Source: an uncultured Rhodopila sp. (GTDB lineage: Bacteria; Pseudomonadota; Alphaproteobacteria; Acetobacterales; Acetobacteraceae). Taken from it: DNA of 64,000 nt. Numbering within the stretch: the stretch's first letter is position 1; every line of letters begins with the position of its first letter. Of this stretch, positions 1-8,908 are shown in pieces. Where the stretch lies: the NCBI GenBank assembly GCA_903851415.1, contig CAINOE010000110.1, positions 1-64,000 on the forward strand. Reading direction: 5' to 3'. The position numbers were made by a program, and so were the translations under genes. The notes below the pieces were generated by a model. It did no database searches. It was not told the DNA's origin and saw only the letters and a program-made list of their open reading frames with translations.

Positions 1-1552
1 CGGCACCCGGTACCGCGGCGACTTCGAGGAGCGGCTGAAGGCCGTCGTCAACGAACTGGAAGCCCAGCCGGGTGCGATCCTGTTCATCGACGAAATCCAC
101 ACCGTCATCGGCGCGGGTGCCACCAGCGGCGGCGCGATGGACGCCTCCAACCTGCTGAAGCCGGCTTTGGCCTCCGGCAACCTGCGCTGCATCGGCAGCA
201 CCACGTACAAGGAATTCCGCAACTACTTCGAGAAGGACCGCGCCCTGGTCCGCCGCTTCCAGAAGATCGACGTCAATGAGCCGTCGCTGGAAGACAGTGT
301 GAAAATCCTGCGCGGCCTGAAGCTGAACTACGAGAAGCACCACAAGGTCCGCTACACCGAGGAAGCCATCCGCGGCGCGGTGGAGCTGTCGGCCAAATAC
401 ATCAACGACCGCAAGCTGCCGGACAAGGCGATCGACGTGATCGACGAAGTCGGCGCCTCCCGCATGCTGCTGCCGGAGCACAAGCGGCGGAAGACCGTCA
501 CCCTGCGCGACGTGGAGGAGATCGTCGCGAAGATCGCCCGGATTCCTCCGAAGAGCGTGTCGGCCGACGACAAGGAGACGCTGCGCAACCTGGAACGCGA
601 CCTCAAGTCGATGGTGTTCGGCCAGGACAAGGCGATCGAGGCGCTGTCCGCCGCGATCAAGCTGGCCCGCGCCGGTCTGCGCGAGCCGGAAAAGCCCATC
701 GGCAACTACCTGTTCTCCGGCCCGACCGGCGTCGGCAAGACCGAGGTGGCGCGGCAGTTGGCGGCCACGATGGGCATCGAGCTGATCCGCTTCGACATGT
801 CCGAATATATGGAGCGTCACAGCATATCCCGGCTTATCGGTGCGCCGCCGGGCTATGTCGGGTTCGACCAGGGCGGGTTGCTGACCGACGCGATCGACCA
901 GCATCCGCACGCGGTGCTGCTGCTGGATGAGATCGAGAAGGCTCACCCCGATCTGTTCAACATCCTGTTGCAGGTGATGGACCACGGGAAGCTGACCGAC
1001 CACAACGGCAAGACGGTCGATTTCCGCAATGTGATCCTGATCATGACGACCAACGCGGGCGCCTCGGACCTGGCGAAGGAAGCCATCGGCTTCGGCCGCG
1101 AGAGCCGGGTGGGCGAGGACGAAGAGGCGATCAAGCGGCTGTTCACGCCGGAGTTCCGCAACCGCCTGGACGCGACGATCACCTTCGCCGCGCTGACGCC
1201 GGAGATCGTCGGCCGCGTGGTGGAAAAGTTCGTGATGCAGTTGGAAGCCCAGCTTGCGGACCGGAATGTCACCATCGAGTTGTCCTCGGCGGCGAAGGAG
1301 TGGCTGGCGGAGCGCGGCTACGATCGTCTGTATGGCGCGCGTCCGCTGGGCCGGGTGATCCAGGAGCACATCAAGAAGTCGCTGGCTGAGGAGCTGCTGT
1401 TCGGCAAGCTGGTGAAGGGCGGCGCCGTGAAAGTGACGCTGAAGGACAACAAGCTGGACTTCGAGATCACCGAGGCCTCGCTGCCGGCGCTGCCGAAGCC
1501 GGAAGGCGACGACGACGGCGGCGCGGACCGGGAGCAGGAGGTCGAGGTTTAG
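1..1552 (+). CDS. clpA: ATP-dependent Clp protease ATP-binding subunit ClpA (5' end outside window)
   Basis: AAA+ unfoldase that feeds substrates to ClpP in the cytoplasm. The frame is open from nucleotide 2, so the N-domain and the D1 Walker A motif lie upstream of the window. Visible parts are the end of D1, with Walker B (ILFIDEIH) and the sensor region (GSTTYKEFR), then D2 with Walker A (GPTGVGKTE), Walker B ([13 protein letters not shown]), sensor 1 (TTNAG) and the arginine-finger region (PEFRNRLD). An IGF tripeptide after TTNAG matches the ClpP-docking loop. The tail is acidic ([14 protein letters not shown]). ClpA is preferred over ClpB because no middle coiled-coil domain separates D1 and D2. 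A strong terminator follows the stop. Confidence 0.95.
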   Translation, partial: GTRYRGDFEERLKAVVNELEAQPGAILFIDEIHTVIGAGATSGGAMDASNLLKPALASGNLRCIGSTTYKEFRNYFEKDRALVRRFQKIDVNEPSLEDSVKILRGLKLNYEKHHKVRYTEEAIRGAVELSAKYINDRKLPDKAIDVIDEVGASRMLLPEHKRRKTVTLRDVEEIVAKIARIPPKSVSADDKETLRNLERDLKSMVFGQDKAIEALSAAIKLARAGLREPEKPIGNYLFSGPTGVGKTEVARQLAATMGIELIRFDMSEYMERHSISRLIGAPPGYVGFDQGGLLTDAIDQHPHAVLLLDEIEKAHPDLFNILLQVMDHGKLTDHNGKTVDFRNVILIMTTNAGASDLAKEAIGFGRESRVGEDEEAIKRLFTPEFRNRLDATITFAALTPEIVGRVVEKFVMQLEAQLADRNVTIELSSAAKEWLAERGYDRLYGARPLGRVIQEHIKKSLAEELLFGKLVKGGAVKVTLKDNKLDFEITEASLPALPKPEGDDDGGADREQEVEV

Positions 1553-1578
1553 GCGGGATCGTTCCGTCGGGACGGGGA

Positions 1579-1610
1579 AGGGCCAGCGGTTGCGCCGCTG
1601 GCCCTTTTTT
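1579..1610 (+). terminator. Rho-independent terminator of clpA
   Basis: Perfect 11-bp GC-rich stem (AGGGCCAGCGG at 1579-1589, CCGCTGGCCCT at 1595-1605) with a 5-nt loop, followed by a T run to 1610. It begins 27 bp after the clpA stop codon. Confidence 0.93.
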
Positions 1611-1756
1611 GTTGGGGATCTTGCCGGGCTGTTTGCGCACCCGCCGCCGGGTCTTGGGGGCCGCGGTTGTGTCGGCCACCGGCGATGCGCGTCCGGCTTT
1701 TGCCGTCTCGGAATAGTACTGATAGGGTGACCGGGCCTAGGATAATGGAGAATACC

Positions 1757-2149
1757 ATGACACGCCGATTGACGGCTTTCGCGGTGGTTGCGGCGGGAGT
1801 GCTGGCCATGGCCGGCGCGCGGGCGGATACGGTCAAGCCGGACGATTTCCAGGTGCCGACGACGGCCGCGCTGGTGACGCTTTGCACGGCGCCCGACACC
1901 GACCCGTTGTATACGGCCGCGCGGAATTTCTGCCACGGCTTCGCCGTCGGGACGTATCGGGCGGTGGCGACCGAGGTGGCCGCGTCGCGCGCCAGGCACA
2001 AGCTGTTCTGCATGGGTGAGACCGCGCCGACGCGCGACCAGGCGATCGCCGCGTTCGTGCAGTGGGCGAGCGGGCGGCCGAAGACTTTGGAAAGCTCGCC
2101 GACGGACGGGATTACCGAATATCTCGCGGCGACGTATCCGTGCAAGTGA
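1757..2149 (+). CDS. Rap1a/Tai-like small exported protein
   Basis: Protein of 130 aa starting MTRRLTAFAVVAAG, with a clear signal peptide cleaved after about residue 24 (AGARA). The mature part has the pattern of the Rap1a/Tai family: paired cysteines (TLCTAP, NFCHGF, LFCMGE, YPCK), the motif GFAVGTYRA and a C-terminal QAIAAFVQWASGRP. Founding members are type VI secretion immunity proteins, but most homologues are stand-alone periplasmic proteins of unknown role, and no type VI genes are seen here. The ATG at 1757 is chosen over the upstream in-frame start at 1667 because it has a GGAG site just before it and gives a proper signal peptide. Confidence 0.8.
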   Translation: MTRRLTAFAVVAAGVLAMAGARADTVKPDDFQVPTTAALVTLCTAPDTDPLYTAARNFCHGFAVGTYRAVATEVAASRARHKLFCMGETAPTRDQAIAAFVQWASGRPKTLESSPTDGITEYLAATYPCK

Positions 2150-2168
2150 TCCGGTAGGAGATGGCGTT

Positions 2169-2435
2169 ATGAAGAAGACGATCCTGGCCCTGGCGGCCGC
2201 CGGTCTGCTGGCAGGCTGCACGGGGATGAACGACACGCAGCAGCGGGCGCTGACCGGAACGGTGGGCGGCGCCGGTGTGGGCGCGGTGCTGGGCGCTATC
2301 GGCGGGAATGCCGGCCTGGGCGCGGTGGCCGGCGCGGGCGCCGGTCTTGTCGGTGGGCTGGTATACGACAGCGTCAAGAAGAACGAGCAGTCGGCTTATC
2401 AGCAGGGGTATTCCGCGGGGCGGAGCGGGCAGTAA
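2169..2435 (+). CDS. glycine-zipper lipoprotein
   Basis: Protein of 88 aa with a lipoprotein signal peptide (lipobox LLAGC, Cys at about residue 17), then glycine-zipper repeats (GGAGVGAVLGAIGGNAG, GAGAGLVGG) and a short hydrophilic tail (YQQGYSAGRSGQ). The architecture resembles the small YMGG/SlyB-like envelope lipoproteins. A GTAGGAG ribosome site precedes the ATG at 2169. It lies 19 bp after the Rap1a-like gene on the same strand, so the two may be co-transcribed. The exact function is unknown. Confidence 0.8.
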   Translation: MKKTILALAAAGLLAGCTGMNDTQQRALTGTVGGAGVGAVLGAIGGNAGLGAVAGAGAGLVGGLVYDSVKKNEQSAYQQGYSAGRSGQ

Positions 2436-2698
2436 GGCGGGTCGGCGGGGGGCTGGGCCGTCTGTTTGCGAGATGGCCCGGCTCAGGGCTATTTGGGGCT
2501 TGGCCATCATAGCCCGAAGGGATTGATCTTAACGCCTCAATGCCCGGGCCTTGGGTCCGGCGGGATGAGTCTGCGCCGCATGTAGGCTCCGGAAAGAAAT
2601 GGCCACTCTGGTCCTGGCCAGTACGTATGGCCTTCCGGGCTGGAAAGCCGCCGAATGCAAATGAGTCACATCGTTAAACAACCGGCAGGATGGCCCCG

Positions 2699-3643
2699 TC
2701 AGTCGCTGATATCCACCCGCGCCCAGGTCACGTCCGGGTCGAACCGCGTGATCCCTGCTGCAATCTTCGCCGTCTCCGCCCCCAGATCCTTTTGGAACAC
2801 GACCCCGTCCTGATTGACGGCAAACGTCATCACCCCGCCGCTTTCATACGCCGCCGGCCAGGCCAGGAACGCGAAGCCTCCGGTCATTTTGCCGCCGGTC
2901 ATGTAGCTTTTCGCACCGCCCGGCGCATCCGGACCCTGCGCCTTCAGTATCTTGAAGAAATAACCGTGATACGGCTGCTGCCTTCCGGCAGGCGAGGCGG
3001 CGCCGGGATACCCCTCGTCCCGCGCCTGCTCGATCAGCGGCGCGAGCGGGCTGGGCGCCTCGCCGTCCTCCGCCTCCCAATACAACCCGTCCTGCTCCCC
3101 CTTCGTACTAAAGAAACGCTCGGCGTACGCGCCTGTCCCGGTGCCGCGCTGCACCCGGTCGAAATAGTCCTTCTCGGCCTCGACACTGGCGAGCAACGTG
3201 CGGATGGTCAGCAGCTCGTTGCGGCCAATGCGGCGGTCGATGATCTGCTGCGCGCCGCTGGCCGCGTCGAACCGCCAGCCGTTATCCGCCTTCACCAGCG
3301 GTATCGGCAGCGGCCACGCGTTCGGGCCGATGGTCAGCACGACGCTGCCATCCTCCTGCGGGGTCAGGCTGTGCGCCGCCTCGTAGGAGTCCAGGAACCG
3401 CTGGCGCCCGGCCGCGTCCGCCACCCGGTCGCCGGAGCCGACAAGCTTCTCGCCGCCCGGGCCGAAGATGCCGCGCAACGCCTTCTCGTCGCCGGCCTGC
3501 TCGGCCTTGACCAGCGCGGCCACCGCGTCGTCGGGGCTGGCGAACACAAGCTGCGGCGGGTTCGGCGGGGCCGCGTGCGCCGAGACCGTGAAGCCGGCGG
3601 CGAACAGGGCGCCGATGAGCCAGGGGCGCAGGGCGTGGGTCAT
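2699..3643 (-). CDS. DUF2950 family exported protein
   Basis: Protein of 314 aa with a signal peptide (MTHALRPWLIGALFAAG, cleavage near AHA). The mature region has DUF2950 hallmarks: an early FASPDDAVAALVKA segment, the central ENGW-like KADNGWRFD, DRRIGRNELLTIRTL, and a C-terminal block with PYHGYFFKILKAQGP and GGKMTGGFAFLAWPAAYE. Function is unknown. The start at 3643 is chosen because GAGGAGA lies 6 nt upstream; an ATG at 3658 would overlap the preceding stop as ATGA. DUF2950 genes are commonly paired with DUF3300 genes, as here. Confidence 0.85.
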   Translation of the reverse strand: MTHALRPWLIGALFAAGFTVSAHAAPPNPPQLVFASPDDAVAALVKAEQAGDEKALRGIFGPGGEKLVGSGDRVADAAGRQRFLDSYEAAHSLTPQEDGSVVLTIGPNAWPLPIPLVKADNGWRFDAASGAQQIIDRRIGRNELLTIRTLLASVEAEKDYFDRVQRGTGTGAYAERFFSTKGEQDGLYWEAEDGEAPSPLAPLIEQARDEGYPGAASPAGRQQPYHGYFFKILKAQGPDAPGGAKSYMTGGKMTGGFAFLAWPAAYESGGVMTFAVNQDGVVFQKDLGAETAKIAAGITRFDPDVTWARVDISD

Positions 3644-3654
3644 GCCGGTTCTCC

Positions 3655-5190
3655 TCATCGTCCGCGTCCATGGCCGCCGGCGGTGCGGGCGCCCCCGCCG
3701 CCTCCGGCCCGGGGACCGCCTCCGCCGCCGCCTGCCGGCCGGGCGCGCGGGGCGGCGCTGGCCTGCCGGCTCTGGGCGCCGCGGTTGCCGAACTGCGAGG
3801 CTGCGCGCCCGTCATTCATGCCGCTGAACGCCGGAGGATTGCGGCCCCCGCCGGCCGGCCGCTGCGCGGGGGTGGGCCGGTTCACCTGCGGACGGTTGCC
3901 CGCGCCCTGACCCGGGTTCGGCCGGTTGCCCTGGCCTGCGCCCTGGCCGGCATTGGGCCGGTTCGTCCCGGCGCCCTGGCCGATGTTCGGGCGGTTGCCC
4001 TGGCCGGCACCCTGACCGGCGTTGGGCCGGTTCGTCCCGGCGCCCTGGCCGATATTCGGGCGATTGCCCTGGCCCGCTCCCTGTCCAACGTTGGGTCGGT
4101 TGCCGGGCGTTTGCGCCGGCCTCGTGGCCGGGCGGTTGACTCCGCCGTTCTGGCCGATGGGCGGCCGGTTGCCGGGACCCATGCCGCCGGGCGGCCGGAC
4201 GACTCCGCCGGGCACCGACACGTTCGCGCGTCCCACGCTGTTCGCCGGCAGACCGCCGGGCCGGGCCGGACGGCCGACGGGTCCGTTCGCCGGAGCCCGG
4301 AAGCCCGCACCTCCCGGCCGGTTCGCGACAGTGCTCGCGCGCCAGGTCGAGTTGCTGATCTGCGTCCGGTTCACATTGATGCTGTTGAAGCGGTTGACGT
4401 TCACGTTGACATAGCCGCCGCCCCAGTTCGGCCGCGCCCAGCCCCACAGCCCGGCGGTGATCGCCACGCCGGCGCCGAACGCCAGCCCGGTCAGCAGCGC
4501 ATTGCCGAACGCATAGCCGGGAGGCGGTGGAAAGTAGACCGGCGGATAGGCCGGATACGGCCACGACCCGAACACCACGCTGGGATTGTAGACCGGCACG
4601 TACACGACCGAGGGCTGCGCCGGGGCGATGACGATGGTCTGGCCCTCGGTCCGCACCACCTGCTGCTCAGTGGATTTCAACTGCCCGGCGATCTGCGCCT
4701 GCCGCCGCAGCCGCTGGATCGAGGCCATCACGTCGTTCTGCTGCACCGCCATGGCGTAGCCAAGCTGCTGCGTCCAGTCGAGCTGGCCGTTCATCATCGC
4801 CAGCACCTGCGGGAACGGCACCAGCGACTTGACCGACGGGTCCCAGGAGACCGGCACCAGCGCGCGGGTCAGGGCGTCTCCGGTCAGCGATTTGTTGGCC
4901 GGGTTGTCGATCCAGCGCGCCGCATCGACGATCTCCAGCGGGTAGACCGAGGCCATCAGCACCTGGGTCAGCAGTTCGTCCGGATACAGCGCGATGGGGG
5001 CCAGCAGGGCGTCGAGCTGCTCGGCGCTGTAGCCCTCTGCCTGATCGGCTTGCGCTGCGGGGGGCGGCTGGGCGTGCAGGGGCGCGGGCATGGTGCCGAA
5101 CACCACGGCGGCGCAGGTGACGGCGGTCAGCATGCGGCGCAGCGTGTCTAAAGGCCGTTTGGCGCCGCTGACCTTGTTGCGATTGCCCAC
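3655..5190 (-). CDS. DUF3300 family protein with Asn/Gly/Pro repeat tail
   Basis: About 511 aa. A signal peptide (LTAVTCAAVVFGTMPAPLHA) precedes a conserved DUF3300 domain (EQLDALLAPIALYPDELL, VYPLEIVDAARWI, WDPSVKSLVPFPQVL). Then comes a Pro/Tyr-rich segment with a short hydrophobic stretch (FGNALLTGLAFGAGVAI). The last 200 residues are low-complexity, with repeats of GNRPNIGQGAG and GTNRPNAGQGAG and a Gly/Arg-rich end. It is probably exported or envelope-associated. The GTG at 5190 with GGGAG upstream is preferred to a distal TTG at 5247; an ATG at 5133 is another option. It ends in an ATGA overlap with an alternative start of the DUF2950 gene. Confidence 0.8.
   Translation of the reverse strand: MGNRNKVSGAKRPLDTLRRMLTAVTCAAVVFGTMPAPLHAQPPPAAQADQAEGYSAEQLDALLAPIALYPDELLTQVLMASVYPLEIVDAARWIDNPANKSLTGDALTRALVPVSWDPSVKSLVPFPQVLAMMNGQLDWTQQLGYAMAVQQNDVMASIQRLRRQAQIAGQLKSTEQQVVRTEGQTIVIAPAQPSVVYVPVYNPSVVFGSWPYPAYPPVYFPPPPGYAFGNALLTGLAFGAGVAITAGLWGWARPNWGGGYVNVNVNRFNSINVNRTQISNSTWRASTVANRPGGAGFRAPANGPVGRPARPGGLPANSVGRANVSVPGGVVRPPGGMGPGNRPPIGQNGGVNRPATRPAQTPGNRPNVGQGAGQGNRPNIGQGAGTNRPNAGQGAGQGNRPNIGQGAGTNRPNAGQGAGQGNRPNPGQGAGNRPQVNRPTPAQRPAGGGRNPPAFSGMNDGRAASQFGNRGAQSRQASAAPRARPAGGGGGGPRAGGGGGARTAGGHGRGR
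4005..4090 (-). repeat. tandem GNRPN-(I/A)GQGAG coding repeats
   Basis: In-frame tandem repeats of roughly 16 codons inside the DUF3300 gene, built from GQGAGQGNRPN and IGQGAGTNRPN units. They are almost identical at DNA level, so copy number may vary by slippage. Boundaries are approximate; degenerate units continue on both sides, from about 3890 to 4110. Confidence 0.6.
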
Positions 5191-5253
5191 CTTCGATCTC
5201 CCGTGCCGGTGCTCGCAGGGCTTATATCGCTTCCGGGCGGTACACAATGACGA

Positions 5254-5610
5254 CTACGATCCGGTGGCCGCTGACGGCGCGTCTGGCGCGGTATTGCGCT
5301 TTCGCCGCGTATGGTGGCTGCGCATCGCGCACTCGGCGTTCGCTCCGGTCCCGGGGGCGTTCTCAAATGTGCAGCGTTCCGTTGGCGGCGTGCCGCAGAC
5401 CCCATCCAACGCGCGGTACCCGACGCATTGGCCGTCCGGCCCGCGGTAGCCGGGACCGCCCCGGCAGCCGCAGCCGTTGCAGGGTGGCCGCTCGGGGCAG
5501 CCGCCGTCCGCGGTCGCGGCGGGTTGCGCCGCCATGATCAGCAGAGCCAGGAACGGCAACGCGGCCGCCCGCATCCGGGCGAAGCAACGTTTTGCGGCGG
5601 TGTGCTGCAT
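5254..5610 (-). CDS. small secreted cysteine-rich protein
   Basis: Protein of 118 aa. A hydrophobic N-terminus (ALPFLALLIMAAQPAATA) is followed by a Cys-rich core with eight cysteines in about 55 residues (GCPERPPCNGCGCRGGPGY, GQCVGYRALDGVCG, ERCTFENAPGTGANAECA). The pattern is regular enough to be a disulfide-bonded periplasmic domain. I recognise similar hypothetical proteins in alphaproteobacteria but know no function. GGAAGG lies 6 nt before the ATG at 5610; an ATG at 5574 would give a shorter signal peptide. It is 63 bp from the DUF3300 start on the same strand. Confidence 0.7.
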   Translation of the reverse strand: MQHTAAKRCFARMRAAALPFLALLIMAAQPAATADGGCPERPPCNGCGCRGGPGYRGPDGQCVGYRALDGVCGTPPTERCTFENAPGTGANAECAMRSHHTRRKRNTAPDAPSAATGS

Positions 5611-5840
5611 TCCGACCTTCCAGTCGCCGCCCCCGGCGCCGGGGCGGCAAAGTCTTCCCGTCTTGTGTTATTTGCAATCGGGCGGCGGGGCGCGGCCGGC
5701 GTTCTTTCGGTCGCCCGGTGGTCGTTTCGGCAGGCGGCTGACCCGGACGGGTTGCTGTTGACGAAGGAAGTTATGCCGGATCAAGGTTTGGCGGGCAACA
5801 ACCCGGGAGCGCCTGGTAAGGCACCGTTGCAGGTCCATGC
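5611..5840. other. intergenic gap, no supported gene
   Basis: No open frame here has codon use or similarity supporting a gene. It could hold erased sequence from the truncated NTPase gene that ends at 5841, but no recognisable piece remains. Confidence 0.5.
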
Positions 5841-6392
5841 TCATTGGGATCTCGCCGCCGAGGTCTGGCGGGCGGCATCCAGCCAGCGCCCCAGCGCCCG
5901 GTGGGCCGAGGCCGCGTAGTCCAGCACCAGCAGCGTCGGACGATCCCAAACAAACGCCCGGGTCGCCAGGGTCTCGGCGATGGGCGGCAGGTCGGAGGGC
6001 CGGACGAACGCCGCCCGCCAGGCGCCGGTATTATCCGGCGGATCGACCAGCCGGCAGAGTTCCAGCGCCAGCCGCGTCTTGCCGCTGCCGGCCTCGCCGA
6101 TCAGCGCGTGGACGGAGATATCCGCCGGGTCGTCCAGCCAGGCGCGCAACGCCTCCAGCTCCGCCTCGCGGCCGAGCAGCGGCAGGACGCCGGCCTCCGG
6201 CGCAAAAATGTCGAGTTCACGCGGCGGCTCGCCCGGGCGCGGCTGTCAGCGGCGATCGGGCGCGGGCACCTGCCGACGCTCCAGCGGCAGGCGCACGCCG
6301 GTATCGCCGAACACGGCGGTGACGGAGTTGCCGTCGCCGGTGACCGCGACGCTGTTCTGCATGGATTGGGTGTGAATCGACCGGTCGGTCAC
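5841..6392 (-). pseudogene. STAND-like P-loop NTPase remnant (in-frame TGA, C-terminus missing)
   Basis: Read from the GTG at 6392, the frame gives VTDRSIHTQSMQNSVAVTGD and continues to codon 48, where a TGA (6246-6248) interrupts it. The same frame then resumes (PGEPPRELDIFAPEAG, PLLGREAELEALRAWLDD) into a P-loop (GEAGSGKTRLALEL) and a Walker B-like strand (PTLLVLDY), stopping at 5841. I recall this N-terminal pattern, including the NSVAVTGDGNSV segment, from STAND/TPR NTPases of alphaproteobacteria that are normally many hundreds of residues long. The nonsense codon plus the missing NTPase C-half and sensor domain make this a dead gene. A real gene restarting after the TGA cannot be excluded. 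Confidence 0.75.
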
Positions 6393-6476
6393 GCGCGCGC
6401 CTCCGGGGCGCAGCATAGCGCGCCGGTTTGTTCTGTAAACAGAGCGGTTCTACGTAAGTCATAAATCGGATTCAGC

Positions 6477-6812
6477 ATGGAAGCCCGATACCGGGTCGCG
6501 GTAAAAGACGCGGCGCCTGAACCGGGCTATAATCCGCGGACCGCTATAGGACGGCCGATGGAAGGAGACCGCACGGACCAGACCACCGATGTGATCATCC
6601 CGCTCGATGCCGAGGCTGCCAACGCCCTGGGCAGCAAGGCGCGCCGCGAAGCCGCCGGCCGCTACCTCAGCGGCTTGCTGAAGAACGGTCGTTTGCCTGA
6701 AGTCATGGCCGAGGCGATCGCCGAAGCCAAGCATGAAGCCCGTTCACGCGGACTGACCGACGCGGACATAGACGCCGAACTCGCTGCCTGGCGTGCCGAG
6801 GGTCGTCTTTGA
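6477..6812 (+). CDS. VapB-like antitoxin of a degraded PIN toxin-antitoxin pair
   Basis: Protein of up to 111 aa. The conserved part begins near TTDVIIPLDAEAANALGS, followed by helices (GRYLSGLLKNGRLPEVMAEA) and an acidic end (LTDADIDAELAAWRAEGRL). That tail, directly overlapping a PIN reading frame, is typical of antitoxins for PIN-family toxins. The N-terminal 28 residues look non-conserved; an ATG at 6558 (GRPMEGDRTDQTT) just after a purine-rich stretch may be the real start. The toxin that follows is truncated, so this antitoxin is probably an orphan. Confidence 0.65.
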   Translation: MEARYRVAVKDAAPEPGYNPRTAIGRPMEGDRTDQTTDVIIPLDAEAANALGSKARREAAGRYLSGLLKNGRLPEVMAEAIAEAKHEARSRGLTDADIDAELAAWRAEGRL

Positions 6813-6907
6813 TCGTTGTCCTCGACGCATCGGCGTCTGTCTCCGCCGCCCTGAAGGAGACCAGCGTGCCCGAACAGGCGCTGCTTCGCGCCGTTCTTGG
6901 AAAATGA
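6809..6907 (+). pseudogene. truncated PIN-domain toxin remnant
   Basis: A TTG overlapping the antitoxin stop (TTGA) opens a 32-codon frame: IVVLDASASVSAALKETSVP then EQALLRAVLGK and a stop at 6907. This is the first strand and helix of a PIN-family toxin, whose N-terminus is normally MIVVLDASVLVSAALK-like with the first catalytic Asp (D5 here). The remaining roughly 100 residues and the other acidic residues are missing. The break is followed by direct repeats of GTGTTCATTC. The toxin is not expected to work. Confidence 0.7.
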
Positions 6908-6940
6908 TGACCGGAACCCTACTATCCCGCCGCCTTATTT

Positions 6941-6969
6941 GTGTTCATTCGTGTTCATTCGTGTTTCCA
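6941..6969. repeat. short direct repeats (GTGTTCATTC)
   Basis: Two tandem copies of GTGTTCATTC plus a partial third copy (GTGTTT). They lie just past the point where the PIN toxin frame is cut and just before the 3' end of hepT, so they may mark a rearrangement junction. Confidence 0.7.
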
Positions 6970-6986
6970 AAAACACTGCCAACAAA

Positions 6987-7451
6987 CTACGGATCGATAG
7001 TCTGGCGAAACCGCTCAATCTCCGCCGGCAGCAAAGCCGCCAGCACACCCGCGCTCTCCACCGCCGGGAGGGCCCGCATGCGATCGAAACTGTCATAGGC
7101 ATGCGCCGCGATACTCCGGAACTGGCGCGTCTCGTTCGCCGCCTTCGCCGCTTCCGCCCCGAAAATCGCCGGTCTCGCCCCAACCGCCCTCGACACACGG
7201 GCCATCAGATCGGCATGCCACCGAGGCCCCGTCGGCGCTTCTTCCCCGCACAAATCCAGTATTCGCAACAGCGCCGCCTCCATCGAGGTCTGGCCCGACT
7301 GCATCGCGTGCATGAAGCCCATCTCGAAGCTGTACTTGTCGCTTTCCTGCTCAACCGCGGGCAACCGCGCGAAGATCTCCACCGCGCCGGAGAAGTGACG
7401 AACCGCCGCCGCCACCGCGGCCTCGATCTCGATCCACCTTGCATCGCTCAT
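6987..7451 (-). CDS. hepT: HepT-like ribonuclease toxin
   Basis: Protein of 154 aa, all-helical in appearance, with the catalytic Rx4HxY motif of HEPN/HepT toxins near the C-terminus (RSIAAHAY: R112, H117, Y119). In characterised pairs HepT is a HEPN RNase or tRNA-targeting toxin, neutralised when the partner MntA transfers AMP to the motif tyrosine. The start at 7451 overlaps the mntA stop (ATGA), so the two are translationally coupled. The reading frame is intact. Confidence 0.85.
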   Translation of the reverse strand: MSDARWIEIEAAVAAAVRHFSGAVEIFARLPAVEQESDKYSFEMGFMHAMQSGQTSMEAALLRILDLCGEEAPTGPRWHADLMARVSRAVGARPAIFGAEAAKAANETRQFRSIAAHAYDSFDRMRALPAVESAGVLAALLPAEIERFRQTIDP

Positions 7452-7780
7452 GCGATCACCCGTAGGTCGGAGGCAACATGGTCCAGGAACGACGGCTTGC
7501 ACCAGCAATACGGCATCAGATCAGGCTCCAGCCCGCGGTCCCAACACGCCGTCTCGGCGAAGTTCCACGCCTCACTCAAGCCGTCTTCAGGAAAATCCAG
7601 CAGCAAATCCACATCGCTGTCGTATTTCATCGTCCCCCGCGCCGCCGAACCGAACAGCAGAAACCGCCCGCCATTTGCCCGTGCATACGCCGCCAGCACC
7701 GGCAGCAGCGTCTCCACCGCCGCGCGGCGCCGTGCCGCCTCGGCCGCCTTCCGCTCGGGTAAGGTTACGATGCGCTGCAT
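7448..7780 (-). CDS. mntA: MntA-like nucleotidyltransferase antitoxin
   Basis: Protein of 110 aa with the minimal nucleotidyltransferase signature: GSAARG (44-49) followed by SDVDLLLDF, giving metal-binding D56 and D58. It fits the MntA antitoxin that AMPylates HepT. The ATG at 7780 begins MQRIVTLPERKAAEAA; longer upstream frames run into the asd promoter region on the other strand and lack coding character. It is the first gene of a two-gene operon with hepT and is transcribed divergently from asd. Confidence 0.85.
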   Translation of the reverse strand: MQRIVTLPERKAAEAARRRAAVETLLPVLAAYARANGGRFLLFGSAARGTMKYDSDVDLLLDFPEDGLSEAWNFAETACWDRGLEPDLMPYCWCKPSFLDHVASDLRVIA

Positions 7781-7876
7781 GCCGCCAGTATCCCGCTTTC
7801 CCGTCCCCCGGACAAATGCTTGATTCAACCGGCCGCTGCCGCTAACCCTGCGTCCCTTCGTTTGCAGGAGTTTGCC

Positions 7877-8904
<1,028 letters not shown>

Positions 8905-8908
<4 letters not shown>

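Noticed and set aside
1467..1679. 70-codon basic frame on the minus strand (starts MADTTAAPKTRRRVRKQ)
   Set aside because: It runs through the clpA terminator and into the clpA coding sequence antisense; no ribosome site and no recognised family.
6477..6557. First 27 codons of the antitoxin frame as true coding sequence
   Set aside because: Composition differs from the conserved part and a later ATG at 6558 is a plausible start; kept inside the feature only because the start is undecided.
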